Positions 30,601-38,871 of a DNA stretch of 64,000 bases are shown here, one piece after another. The position numbers were made by a program, and so were the translations under genes. The stretch lies in the NCBI GenBank assembly GCA_020848035.1, contig JADLAX010000070.1, positions 1 through 64,000 on the forward strand. The letters are read 5' to 3'. The notes beneath the pieces are model-generated. The model searched no databases. It saw only the letters and a program-made list of their open reading frames with translations, and had not been told where the DNA came from. Numbering within the stretch: position 1 is the first letter of the stretch; every line of letters starts with the position of its first letter. This DNA is from Anaerolineae bacterium. GTDB taxonomy: Bacteria; Chloroflexota; Anaerolineae; Promineifilales; Promineifilaceae.

Positions 30601-33600
30601 GCACGCTCCAAGCAGAAAAAACGTTTGCCACTTTTCTGCAGACGGTGCGCCAGACTGCGCTTGATGCCTTTGACCATCAGGCATATCCTTTCTCCCTCCT
30701 TGCTGAACGGCTTCACCCACACCGCGATCCCAGCCGCTCCCCTATTTTTCAAGCAATGTTTATGTACCAACAGGCACCCAGATTTGGCGGCGTAGATCTG
30801 GCCGCCTTTGCCCTGGGCGAACCGGGCACAAGCGTGAGAATGGGCGAGTTGGTTGTGGAGCCATTTCCCCTGTCCCAGCAGGCAGCCCAGTTTGACGTTA
30901 CCCTGATGATGGCCGAGACGCCGCAAGGGCTGCGGGCCACAATCCAGTACAGCCAGGATTTGTTTGCAGCAGAAACCATCCATCGCATGTTGGCTAACTT
31001 CCAGACTCTGCTAGCAGCGATTACCGAAAACCCACAGCGGCCACTCTTTCTCTTACCCCTACTTTCCTCTGCTGAACGCCAGTTACTGCAAAAGTGGAAT
31101 ACAACGGCAACGGCTTTGCCCGCTAACCAGCGCATTGACACCCTCTTTGAAGCCCAGGTTGACCGCACACCCACGGCAATTGCCCTAGTTTTTGAGGAGC
31201 AGCTTCTCACTTACACTGCCTTAAACCAGCGGGCTAACCAACTGGCTTACTATCTGCGCACCCAAGGTGCTGCACCAGGAGCCAATATTGGTGTTTATAT
31301 GACGCGCTCCTTGGATACAATGGTAGCTTTGCTAGCAGTGCTCAAATCTGGCAGTACCTACATACCCCTCGATCCAGGGTATCCCGCAGAACGCATTGGT
31401 TTCATCCTGACCGACGCACAAACGCCTCTCGTCTTAACACAAAGTGTGTACGCCGAGGCGTTACCGTTTAAGGGGCCAAACGTCATTGCCATGGATGCTG
31501 CCTGGCCAACCGTTTCCAACTACCCTACGGATAATCCAAATTATGCTAGGGGTTCCGGACTGCCAGCCTACGTTATTTACACCTCTGGGTCCACCGGACA
31601 ACCAAAAGGCGTAGTGGTTACCCACGATAATGTGGTTAACTTCTTTACCGGCATGGATGAGCGAATTGGCTGTGATGAGAATGACACGATGCTTGCCGTC
31701 ACCAGTATCTCGTTTGATATTTCTGTTCTGGAACTGTTCTGGACATTAGTACGAGGAGCGAAGGTTGTCATTTTGGGCGAGCAGGCTGTTGCCGGGGAGC
31801 CGAAAAACATCGTTCCAGATGCAACCCAACCAATAGAATTCAGCCTCTTTTACTTTGCCGCCGATGAGAACTCCGAGGCCTCCAACGACAAATATCAGCT
31901 TCTGCTTGAAGGGGCACGCTACGCTGACGAAAATGGTTTTCAGGCAGTGTGGACACCGGAACGACACTTCCATGCCTTTGGCGGTCTTTATCCCAACCCC
32001 GCAGTGACGGCCGCAGCCATTGCAACAATTACCAAAAGGGTGCAAATTCGGGCCGGCAGTGTAGTCATCCCACTCCACCACCCCGTACGTATAGCCGAAG
32101 AATGGTCTGTGGTAGACAATTTGTCCCAAGGCCGCGTGGGTATTGCCGTTGCCTCCGGCTGGCATGCTAACGACTTTGCCTTTTTCCCTGAAAATTATGC
32201 GGAACGAAAAGAGATAACCCGGCGCAATGTGGAAATAGTGCGGCAGTTGTGGCGAGGAGAACCAGCACAAGTTAGCAATGGCGTCGGCCAAAATATTGAA
32301 GTCATTATTCGCCCTCGCCCTATACAAGCTGAACTCCCACTGTGGCTAACGGCTGCCGGCAATGCCGAAACATTTATTATGGCTGGGCAAATGGGTGCGG
32401 GTGTCTTAACCCATTTACTCGGCCAATCGCTTGATGATGTGGCAGCAAAGATCGTCCTCTACAGACAGGCACGCATGGACACCGGATACGATCCAGACAC
32501 CGGGCACGTAGTTCTAATGCTCCACACCTTTATTGGTGATGACCTGATCCATATTCGGGAAACGGTTCGCACACCGTTTACCAACTACCTGCGCACATCC
32601 GCCGGGCTGATGGCACAATTGGCCCGTGCTTTTGATATACCGTTTGACATGGATAACATGAATGAGGCTGACTTAGATGCGCTGCTTCAGTTTGCCTTTG
32701 CTCGCTACCACGATTCCAGTGCGCTCTTCGGCACGGCTGAATCTACTCTGGCCCTGATTGATAAAATCAAGCAGATTGGCGTCAACGAAGTCGCGTGCCT
32801 GATCGATTTTGGCTTACCTACAGAGCAAGTATTGGCACATTTACCGCATCTACATCGTCTTCAAGAATTGGCCAACGGGCGCCTCTCAGTAACAGGCCAG
32901 GAGGCAACGGACTTCAGCCTCGTCGCTCAGGCAAAGCGGCACCAGCCGACGATGATGCAATGCACCCCCTCGTACATGCGGCTTATCCTGATGGAGGCGG
33001 AAGCACCAGTCGCACTGAACTCACTAAAAACCTTACTATTGGGCGGCGAAGCGCTGCCTGCTAATCTGGCACAACACGTGAGAGAAACGCTTCCAGCCCG
33101 GTTGGTAAACATGTACGGCCCCACTGAAACCACGATCTGGTCCTTGACACACCAGATCGATAGGGTAGATGGTATTGTGCCAATTGGACGGCCAATTGCC
33201 AATACCCAAGTGTACGTGTTGGATGATCATTTCCAACCGGTGCCGATCGGCGTGGTAGGCGAATTGGTTATTGGCGGACGCGGTGTCGCAGCAGGGTATC
33301 TACATCGACCAGAACTCACCGCCGAAAAATTTATCCAGTTGTCTAGTCTCAGCAATCTGTTATCGGTATATGGTGAACCTGTCGATCACACCTCACCCGC
33401 TGCCGCTTACCGTACCGGCGACCTGGCTCGCTATTTACCCGATGGCTCTCTAGAGTTTTTAGGGCGGCGCGACTTTCAGATGAAGCTGCGAGGTTACCGG
33501 GTAGAGTTGGGAGAAATAGAAACCGTACTTGCCGCCCACCCTGATGTTGACCAAGCGGTTGTAGTGCCACATGAAGAGACACCTGAAGATATCCGCTTGG

Positions 33601-34127
33601 TTGCTTACTATATACCGCCAATAGCAGAGTCTGCCGCTTTACGGCACTATTTAAGGGAAAGGTTACCCGAGTACATGATCCCTGCAGCTTTTGTGCCTTT
33701 GGAGGAACTGCCACTAACGGCCAATGGCAAAGTAAACCGGCAGGCACTACCCAAGGGTATCCCGGCAATCCATGGAGGAGATAGCCCGGTCGGCTTTGTT
33801 GCCCCCCGCAGTCAGGTGGAACAGCAAATAGCCGAGATTTGGCTCCAAGCGCTAAAGTTAGAAAAAGTTGGTGTATACGATAACTTCTTTGACCTGGGTG
33901 GCCATTCCCTGCTAATGGCCCAGGTGCACAGCCAGCTGAGAGAACGGCACGGCTATGATCTACCCCTGGTAAGGCTGCTGGAACATCCCACTATTAGTGA
34001 CCTGGCAAAATTCCTTACTGCCGAACGGGACGAGATGGCCACGATCGTTGAAAGCCAATCGCGTGCCCAAAAACAACTGGCTTCCCGCCGTCGGGCAAGA
34101 AAGGTGCCCCCAACACACTCAAGGTAA
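27651..34127 (+). CDS. FAAL-ACP-C-A(inserted luciferase-like monooxygenase)-T starter synthetase
   Basis: About 2158 residues. Fatty acyl-AMP ligase (~10-600; FLQYTSGSTGTPKGV, LPPYHDMGLIGGI), acyl carrier (Ser ~636 in LGIDSLTAVE), condensation domain (HHIIADF ~823), then an adenylation domain split in two: A1-A4 at ~1150-1385, a luciferase-like flavin monooxygenase at ~1393-1740 (PIEFSLFYFA, VWTPERHFHAFGG, SGWHANDFAFFPE), then A5-A10 and a carrier (DLGGHSLLMAQ ~2080). The pocket code across the split reads DILQLGMIWK, very near the glycine code. So the enzyme should load a fatty acid, join it to glycine and oxidise that glycine while bound. ATG at 27651 is chosen over TTG at 27645; the ribosome site is weak. 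The C-terminus is a basic Arg/Gln-rich tail (SRAQKQLASRRRARKV), likely for docking to the next synthase. Confidence 0.95.
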   Translation: MKNRVNTPTFVELLQEKARTKVHENLYTFLVTGEDEEERLTYAQLDLKARAVAAQLQQIVDPGARALLLYPPGLDYIVAFLGCLYAGVIAVPVYPPDPTALQRTLPRLHAIALDAKPQVALTTSPILMMAEMMLSQTPGFPAIEWLATDTILTNETTWQEPNLNPDTVAFLQYTSGSTGTPKGVMLTHRNLLHNSALIYDFFGHSPQSQGVIWLPPYHDMGLIGGILQPLYGGFPVTLMSPLDFLQRPFRWLQAVSKYKATTSGGPNFAYELCIRKITPEQRATLDLSQWQVAFNGAEPIRPETMDRFAAVFESCGFRREAFYPCYGLAEATLIVSGGDYKRVPVVSAYQQDAMAQNKVLKATYNDPKATILVSCGQSTPDQQLAIVRPTSLTPCAPGEIGEVWVSGPSVSPGYWQRTEETDQVCRAMLLGRGPFLRTGDLGFLQEGELYITGRLKDLIIIRGQNYYPQDIELTVEQCHPALRPGCGAAFSVAVDSEEKLVVVQELDTRQPVDSTAVINSIRQAVSSQHGLQLHTVALIKARTIPKTSSGKIQRYACRHAYLAEELELIEQSILSTGPSTASETSFIRKTLLVMPNATARASVLMIYLQEQAAKILRLPSVQFSPHRSLNQLGIDSLTAVELKNQIDTELGVEIPLAHLLSGITLAGLADMVLVHFKEEQSQLFVEGPVAPTPTVIPASYGQRALWYLQQFAPDSTAYHIVSAVQIHSSLDIVRLHQALTALVTRHPSLRARFFSEAGQVMQHFLPEGVIDFVPIDARQWTPSQLNVYLTEEAHRSFDLSQDALFRVRLCQQPDSTHVLLLVTHHIIADFWSLAVLAHELGMFYADPKASLPPLNTSYASATEQQNTLLAGEDGEKHWTYWQQQLNNPLPILNLPTDYPRPPIQSFKGASQSIQLGHTLTEKLQSLSREQDVTLYMTLLAAFTLLLSRYSGQQDILVGSPTYGRSRPELTYQVGYFVNPVVMRSTLQAEKTFATFLQTVRQTALDAFDHQAYPFSLLAERLHPHRDPSRSPIFQAMFMYQQAPRFGGVDLAAFALGEPGTSVRMGELVVEPFPLSQQAAQFDVTLMMAETPQGLRATIQYSQDLFAAETIHRMLANFQTLLAAITENPQRPLFLLPLLSSAERQLLQKWNTTATALPANQRIDTLFEAQVDRTPTAIALVFEEQLLTYTALNQRANQLAYYLRTQGAAPGANIGVYMTRSLDTMVALLAVLKSGSTYIPLDPGYPAERIGFILTDAQTPLVLTQSVYAEALPFKGPNVIAMDAAWPTVSNYPTDNPNYARGSGLPAYVIYTSGSTGQPKGVVVTHDNVVNFFTGMDERIGCDENDTMLAVTSISFDISVLELFWTLVRGAKVVILGEQAVAGEPKNIVPDATQPIEFSLFYFAADENSEASNDKYQLLLEGARYADENGFQAVWTPERHFHAFGGLYPNPAVTAAAIATITKRVQIRAGSVVIPLHHPVRIAEEWSVVDNLSQGRVGIAVASGWHANDFAFFPENYAERKEITRRNVEIVRQLWRGEPAQVSNGVGQNIEVIIRPRPIQAELPLWLTAAGNAETFIMAGQMGAGVLTHLLGQSLDDVAAKIVLYRQARMDTGYDPDTGHVVLMLHTFIGDDLIHIRETVRTPFTNYLRTSAGLMAQLARAFDIPFDMDNMNEADLDALLQFAFARYHDSSALFGTAESTLALIDKIKQIGVNEVACLIDFGLPTEQVLAHLPHLHRLQELANGRLSVTGQEATDFSLVAQAKRHQPTMMQCTPSYMRLILMEAEAPVALNSLKTLLLGGEALPANLAQHVRETLPARLVNMYGPTETTIWSLTHQIDRVDGIVPIGRPIANTQVYVLDDHFQPVPIGVVGELVIGGRGVAAGYLHRPELTAEKFIQLSSLSNLLSVYGEPVDHTSPAAAYRTGDLARYLPDGSLEFLGRRDFQMKLRGYRVELGEIETVLAAHPDVDQAVVVPHEETPEDIRLVAYYIPPIAESAALRHYLRERLPEYMIPAAFVPLEELPLTANGKVNRQALPKGIPAIHGGDSPVGFVAPRSQVEQQIAEIWLQALKLEKVGVYDNFFDLGGHSLLMAQVHSQLRERHGYDLPLVRLLEHPTISDLAKFLTAERDEMATIVESQSRAQKQLASRRRARKVPPTHSR

Positions 34128-34218
34128 TATCACATCCACATTTCCCCGACACTGGCATTGCCAGATGTCTGCACGACCGATAGTTTCCAGGGAAATTTAG
34201 AGGCTAATTGTTTATATT

Positions 34219-37200
34219 ATGACTGATTTGATTGATGACTTGCCTGAAAATCATGACATTGCCATCATTGGCATGAGCTGCCGTTTTCCTGGTGCGCCTG
34301 ATATTGAAACGTTTTGGCAAAATTTGCGAGAGGGTGTGGAGAGCATCACGTTTTTCAGTGATGATGAATTAAAGGAATTAGGTGTGCCCGACGCTCATCT
34401 AAACGCCCCGAATTTCGTGAAGGCCAGTCCAGTGCTGGAAAATATCGACCAGTTCGACGCCAGCTTCTTTGGTTATGCACCACGTGAAGCGGAGCTGCTC
34501 GATCCCCAACATCGGCTGTTTTTAGAGCAGTCGTGGCTGGCGTTGGAAAATGCGGGCTACGCGCCACAGATATTCCCCGGCCTCATTGGTGTTTTTGCCG
34601 GAACCAGTCTCAGTACCTATTTACTGTTCAATATCCTCACCAATCCCACGCTGTCTGATGGAGAACACAGTTTTGAGGTGATGATCGGCAACGACAAAGA
34701 TTTTCTCAGCACACGTGTCTCCTATCATTTCGATTTGCGCGGACCTAGCCTGGACGTACAAACAGGTTGTTCAACTTCGTTGGTGGCGACTCATCTCGCC
34801 TGTGAAGCGTTATTGAGTTTTCAGTGTGATATTGCTTTAGTTGGCGGTGTTTCGGTCAACGTGCCACAGCGCACGGGCTATTTTTATCAGGAAGGCGGCA
34901 TTAATTCGGCTGACGGCCACTGTCGCACTTTTGATGCCCAGGCAACGGGCACACTGTTTGGCAGCGGCGTGGGGGTGGTGGTGCTCAAGCGGCTGGAGGA
35001 AGCCATTGCCGACAACGATACTGTATATGCAGTAATAAAGAGTACCGCTGTCAACAACGACGGCTCGCAAAAAGTCGGGTACACCGCGCCGGGAATCGAG
35101 GGGCAAACCGAAGTCATTACCCGCGCACTGACACTGGCCGACATTAATCCAAAAACCATTGGATACGTAGAAACACATGGTACCGGAACGCCGTTAGGAG
35201 ATCCGGTCGAAATGACTGCCCTAACCAAAGCTTATCGTGCATTAACCGAGGCAAAACAGTTTTGTGCTGTTGGTTCTGTGAAATCCAACATTGGTCACCT
35301 GGATGCCGCTGCCGGAGTTGCTAGCCTGATCAAAACGGCATTAAGCCTCTACCATCAACAAATTGTGCCCAGCCTCCATTTCAACGAAGCCAATCCAACA
35401 ATCGATTTTGCCAACTCGCCTTTTTTTGTCAGTGATCAGCTGCTGCCCTGGCCGCAGTATGGCGCGCCACGCCGGGCGGGTGTTAGCTCCTTTGGCATTG
35501 GTGGCACAAATGCCCATGTTATTTTGGAAGAAGCGCCTATACCCCCAGAGCCGCAAACTAAGGCTTCCGCTTCCTGGCAACTAGTGCTTCTGTCGGCCAG
35601 GTCCTCGCCTGCGCTAGAGACGCTAACCTCTCAGCTGGCTAACCACTTAGAGATGTCTGCGGATTCTCTGGCGGACATTGCCTTTACATTACAGAACGGC
35701 CGCAAACGATTTCCCCTCCGTCGTGCCTTCATCTGCCAAAACAAGGCAGAAGCCCTTATAACGTTACGCACCTTGCCTCCGGGCAATGTACAGACAGCTT
35801 ATGAAGAGCGTCAAGAGCGCCCCGTCGTCTTTATGTTCCCTGGCGGTGGCGCCCAATACGTCAACATGGGACGCGATCTGTACGGGCAGGAGCCGATTTT
35901 CCGTGAGGTAGTAGACCAATGTGCCACTATCTTGCTCCCGCTTATAGGTTTTGATCTACGGCGAAAGCTGTTTGGGGACGGTGACTCTGAACAGGCTCAG
36001 GAAGAAATGAAGGAAACCGCGCTGGCTCTGCCTGCCCTTTTTACCATTTCATACGCCATGTCCCGGCTGCTGCTCGCCTGGGGAGTGCAACCGCAGGCGA
36101 TGATCGGTCACAGCATGGGGGAGTACGTAGCAGCTTGCCTGGCAGGTGTCTTCTCTCTAGAGGAGGCCCTTGCCGTTGTGGCAAAGCGGGGTCATTTGTT
36201 TGCCCAGCTGCCACCGGGAGCAATGATCAGCATTCCACTAGGAGCCGAACAGGTCCGACCACTCCTTGCGCCACACCTCTCTTTTGCCGCCATAAACGCC
36301 CCAGACCAATGCGTAGTATCTGGGCCGGTGGCGGCCGTGGAGGCATTCGCCGCTGCCCTAACTGAACGGCAGATTGAATATCGCCGCCTGCAAATTAACG
36401 TAGCGGCCCATTCGCATATGATCGATTTGATTGAACAGCCGTTCACCCAGTTCATCTCCACTTTAAAGTTACAGCCACCGCAACGGCCGTTTATTTCTAA
36501 CGTTAGCGGGAACTGGATTACCAACGAAGAAGCGACTAGCGCCGCCTATTGGGGACGCCAGCTGCGGCAAACTGTGTTGTTTCATGATGGGATTACGCTC
36601 CTCTTGGCTGAACCAGGCTACGTTTTTCTGGAGGTGGGTCCAGGCCGCTCCTTAAGTACCCTGGCCCAACTGCAAGCCGACCGTGAGCGGCGGCAATCCA
36701 TTTTACCGACCATGCGCCATCCCCATGACCAGGTCGATGACACCGCCTTTTTGCAGGATCGGTTAGGCCAACTCTGGATTGCCGGAGTGGCGCTTGATTG
36801 GTCAGGATTTCACGCCAAGCAAACGCGACGGCGCTTGCCCCTGCCCACCTACCCTTTTGAACGACAACGCTACTGGATTGAGCCGGGCAAGCTTTCCGAC
36901 CGGGCTTGGCCCATGCAGAAGGGTAAATCGCTAAACATTGCCGACTGGTTTTACGTGCCAACCTGGCAACAAACGCCAGCCCGTCCGCCATTACGTTTCG
37001 GTCAATTCGCGGCAGAACCGCGCACCTGGCTTATTTTTGATGAAGGTGATGTAGGCACTGAATTGACAGCGCAGCTGCAAATGCAGAACCAGGTAGTAGT
37101 ACGTGTGCTGCCAGGGGCAAGGTTTAGTGACGGCCGCGTTATCACGATTCGCCCTGGCGTCCGGGCAGATTATGACACGCTATTGCGTCAACTCCAGCAG

Positions 37201-38805
37201 AAAGAACAGCTGCCGGACGAAATCATCCACCTGTGGAACAAAGGGGTAGGTGATACTGATTTTGCAGCCGCACAAGAAAAAGGTTTTTACAGTCTGCTAC
37301 ATCTGGCACAGGCATGGGAAACCCTGGATATTAGGAAACCGGTAAAGCTGTGGGTGTTAGCCAGCGGGCTGTTTTCTATTGAGAGCCAGGATGTGGTGCT
37401 GCCGGAAAGGGCTACGTTACTCAGTCCTTGCAAAATTGTGCCGCAAGAGCTGGAACAGGTGACCTGCTACGTCGTGGATGCCCTACCGCAAGCGAGTACC
37501 GACAGCCTCGTTCAGCAGCTGCTTGCTGAAATAGCCGTGCCAACCAATGAACGCGTACTCGCTTTTCGCGGGAGGCATCGCTGGCAACAGCAGTTCACTC
37601 CTTTACCTCTCACTGACAGCGACGAAACGCCCTGGCCGTTACGACAGAAAGGTATTTATGTAATTTTGGGTGGCCTGGGCAACATCGGCCTTTTGCTGGC
37701 CGACTATCTGGCAAAAGAGGTACAGGCTCGTTTGGTGCTGGTCAGCCGCTCACCCTTACCAGCCAGGGCGTCCTGGGAGCAATATTTGGCGACTAGCGAA
37801 CCCGATGATCGTATCACAGCAAAAATCCGTAAAGTTCAGGCTGTAGAAGCCGCCGGGGGGGAAGTAATGTTGGTACAGGCCAATGTGGCGGACAAAGCGG
37901 CGTTACAGGCGGCCATTTCTGACATTGAAGCCCACTTCGGCGAAATAAATGGCATCATCCATGCCGCCGGACTGGCAGGGCAAAAGACAATTAAGCTGCT
38001 GTCCCAGGTAGACAAACCCTCTTGCGCGGACCATTTTCAGGCCAAGGTGCAAGGAACAGTATCATTACAAGAAGTTTTACAAAACAAGCCCCTCGATTTT
38101 GTTATCCTGTTTTCCTCCAACGTCTCGATTTTGGGCGGCCTTGGAGCGACAAGCTACGCTGCCGCCAACCTGTTTATGGATGCGTTTTGCGCTGTGCAGC
38201 ATGGATCTCAGCGTTGGATCAGTGCTAACTGGGACGGTTGGCTAACAGAAAAGTCAAGTTCGTTGAGTCAGGGTTTTCAAACCAGTATCGATCAGTATGC
38301 CATGCAGCCAGAAGAAAGCGTGGTAGCTTTTCGCCGGGTGGTAACAAACGTTCCGGCCGGACAGATTGTTGTGTCCACCGGGAGCCTGGAAGGGCGACTT
38401 AAATTATGGATTAACCAAACTGGACGCGCCGACCAGTCAGAAGGAGGAGAGCGCCACCCACGCCCCACACTTAGCACCACCTATGCTCCACCAGAAAATG
38501 AAATCGAAGCGTTGGTCATTGATGTCTGGCAGCAGCTGCTAGGGATCGATCAATTAGGGGTACATGACAATTTTTTTGATCTTGGGGGCAACTCCCTTAT
38601 TGCCCTCAAAGTGATTTCCCACCTTAAACAGACTCTGCAAATAGATATTCCGGTTGTAAGCCTGTTTGAAGGTCCAACCGCACATGCCCTGGCCGAGATG
38701 CTCAACCAACAACAAAATGGGCAGCCGCCGCTCTATGAAGCAAGTCAGAGTCGGGGCGAGCGGCGGCGACTGAGGCACCAGCAACGGTTCACGGGCGATG
38801 CATAG
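34219..38805 (+). CDS. type I PKS module, KS-AT-KR-ACP (PKS1)
   Basis: 1528 residues. Ketosynthase (~14-435) with the Cys in TGCSTS (~184) and both His motifs (VETHGTGTPLGDP, KSNIGHLDAAAG). Acyltransferase (~535-830) with GHSMGEY (Ser ~630); its specificity loop reads VAAHSHM instead of the HAFHS seen in the other two modules, so the extender unit is less certain. Ketoreductase (~1147-1345) looks active: GGLGNIG cofactor loop, AKVQGT Lys, FSSNVS Ser, SYAAANLF Tyr. ACP Ser is in LGGNSL (~1458). The space between AT and KR holds only the KR structural subdomain, so no dehydratase; the expected product is a beta-hydroxy group. The N-terminus is acidic and the C-terminus is a basic tail (SQSRGERRRLRHQQRF). 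It lies 91 bases after the FAAL-NRPS. Confidence 0.96.
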   Translation: MTDLIDDLPENHDIAIIGMSCRFPGAPDIETFWQNLREGVESITFFSDDELKELGVPDAHLNAPNFVKASPVLENIDQFDASFFGYAPREAELLDPQHRLFLEQSWLALENAGYAPQIFPGLIGVFAGTSLSTYLLFNILTNPTLSDGEHSFEVMIGNDKDFLSTRVSYHFDLRGPSLDVQTGCSTSLVATHLACEALLSFQCDIALVGGVSVNVPQRTGYFYQEGGINSADGHCRTFDAQATGTLFGSGVGVVVLKRLEEAIADNDTVYAVIKSTAVNNDGSQKVGYTAPGIEGQTEVITRALTLADINPKTIGYVETHGTGTPLGDPVEMTALTKAYRALTEAKQFCAVGSVKSNIGHLDAAAGVASLIKTALSLYHQQIVPSLHFNEANPTIDFANSPFFVSDQLLPWPQYGAPRRAGVSSFGIGGTNAHVILEEAPIPPEPQTKASASWQLVLLSARSSPALETLTSQLANHLEMSADSLADIAFTLQNGRKRFPLRRAFICQNKAEALITLRTLPPGNVQTAYEERQERPVVFMFPGGGAQYVNMGRDLYGQEPIFREVVDQCATILLPLIGFDLRRKLFGDGDSEQAQEEMKETALALPALFTISYAMSRLLLAWGVQPQAMIGHSMGEYVAACLAGVFSLEEALAVVAKRGHLFAQLPPGAMISIPLGAEQVRPLLAPHLSFAAINAPDQCVVSGPVAAVEAFAAALTERQIEYRRLQINVAAHSHMIDLIEQPFTQFISTLKLQPPQRPFISNVSGNWITNEEATSAAYWGRQLRQTVLFHDGITLLLAEPGYVFLEVGPGRSLSTLAQLQADRERRQSILPTMRHPHDQVDDTAFLQDRLGQLWIAGVALDWSGFHAKQTRRRLPLPTYPFERQRYWIEPGKLSDRAWPMQKGKSLNIADWFYVPTWQQTPARPPLRFGQFAAEPRTWLIFDEGDVGTELTAQLQMQNQVVVRVLPGARFSDGRVITIRPGVRADYDTLLRQLQQKEQLPDEIIHLWNKGVGDTDFAAAQEKGFYSLLHLAQAWETLDIRKPVKLWVLASGLFSIESQDVVLPERATLLSPCKIVPQELEQVTCYVVDALPQASTDSLVQQLLAEIAVPTNERVLAFRGRHRWQQQFTPLPLTDSDETPWPLRQKGIYVILGGLGNIGLLLADYLAKEVQARLVLVSRSPLPARASWEQYLATSEPDDRITAKIRKVQAVEAAGGEVMLVQANVADKAALQAAISDIEAHFGEINGIIHAAGLAGQKTIKLLSQVDKPSCADHFQAKVQGTVSLQEVLQNKPLDFVILFSSNVSILGGLGATSYAAANLFMDAFCAVQHGSQRWISANWDGWLTEKSSSLSQGFQTSIDQYAMQPEESVVAFRRVVTNVPAGQIVVSTGSLEGRLKLWINQTGRADQSEGGERHPRPTLSTTYAPPENEIEALVIDVWQQLLGIDQLGVHDNFFDLGGNSLIALKVISHLKQTLQIDIPVVSLFEGPTAHALAEMLNQQQNGQPPLYEASQSRGERRRLRHQQRFTGDA

Positions 38806-38871
38806 GGATAGGATTGTGTACATTGATTAATCACCCATCTCCGATATCCAATAACAAGAAGTAAGGATTGC

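Noticed and set aside
30525..31210. Minus-strand open frames of about 150 codons
   Set aside because: They are antisense to the condensation and adenylation domains of the FAAL-NRPS and show no family signature.
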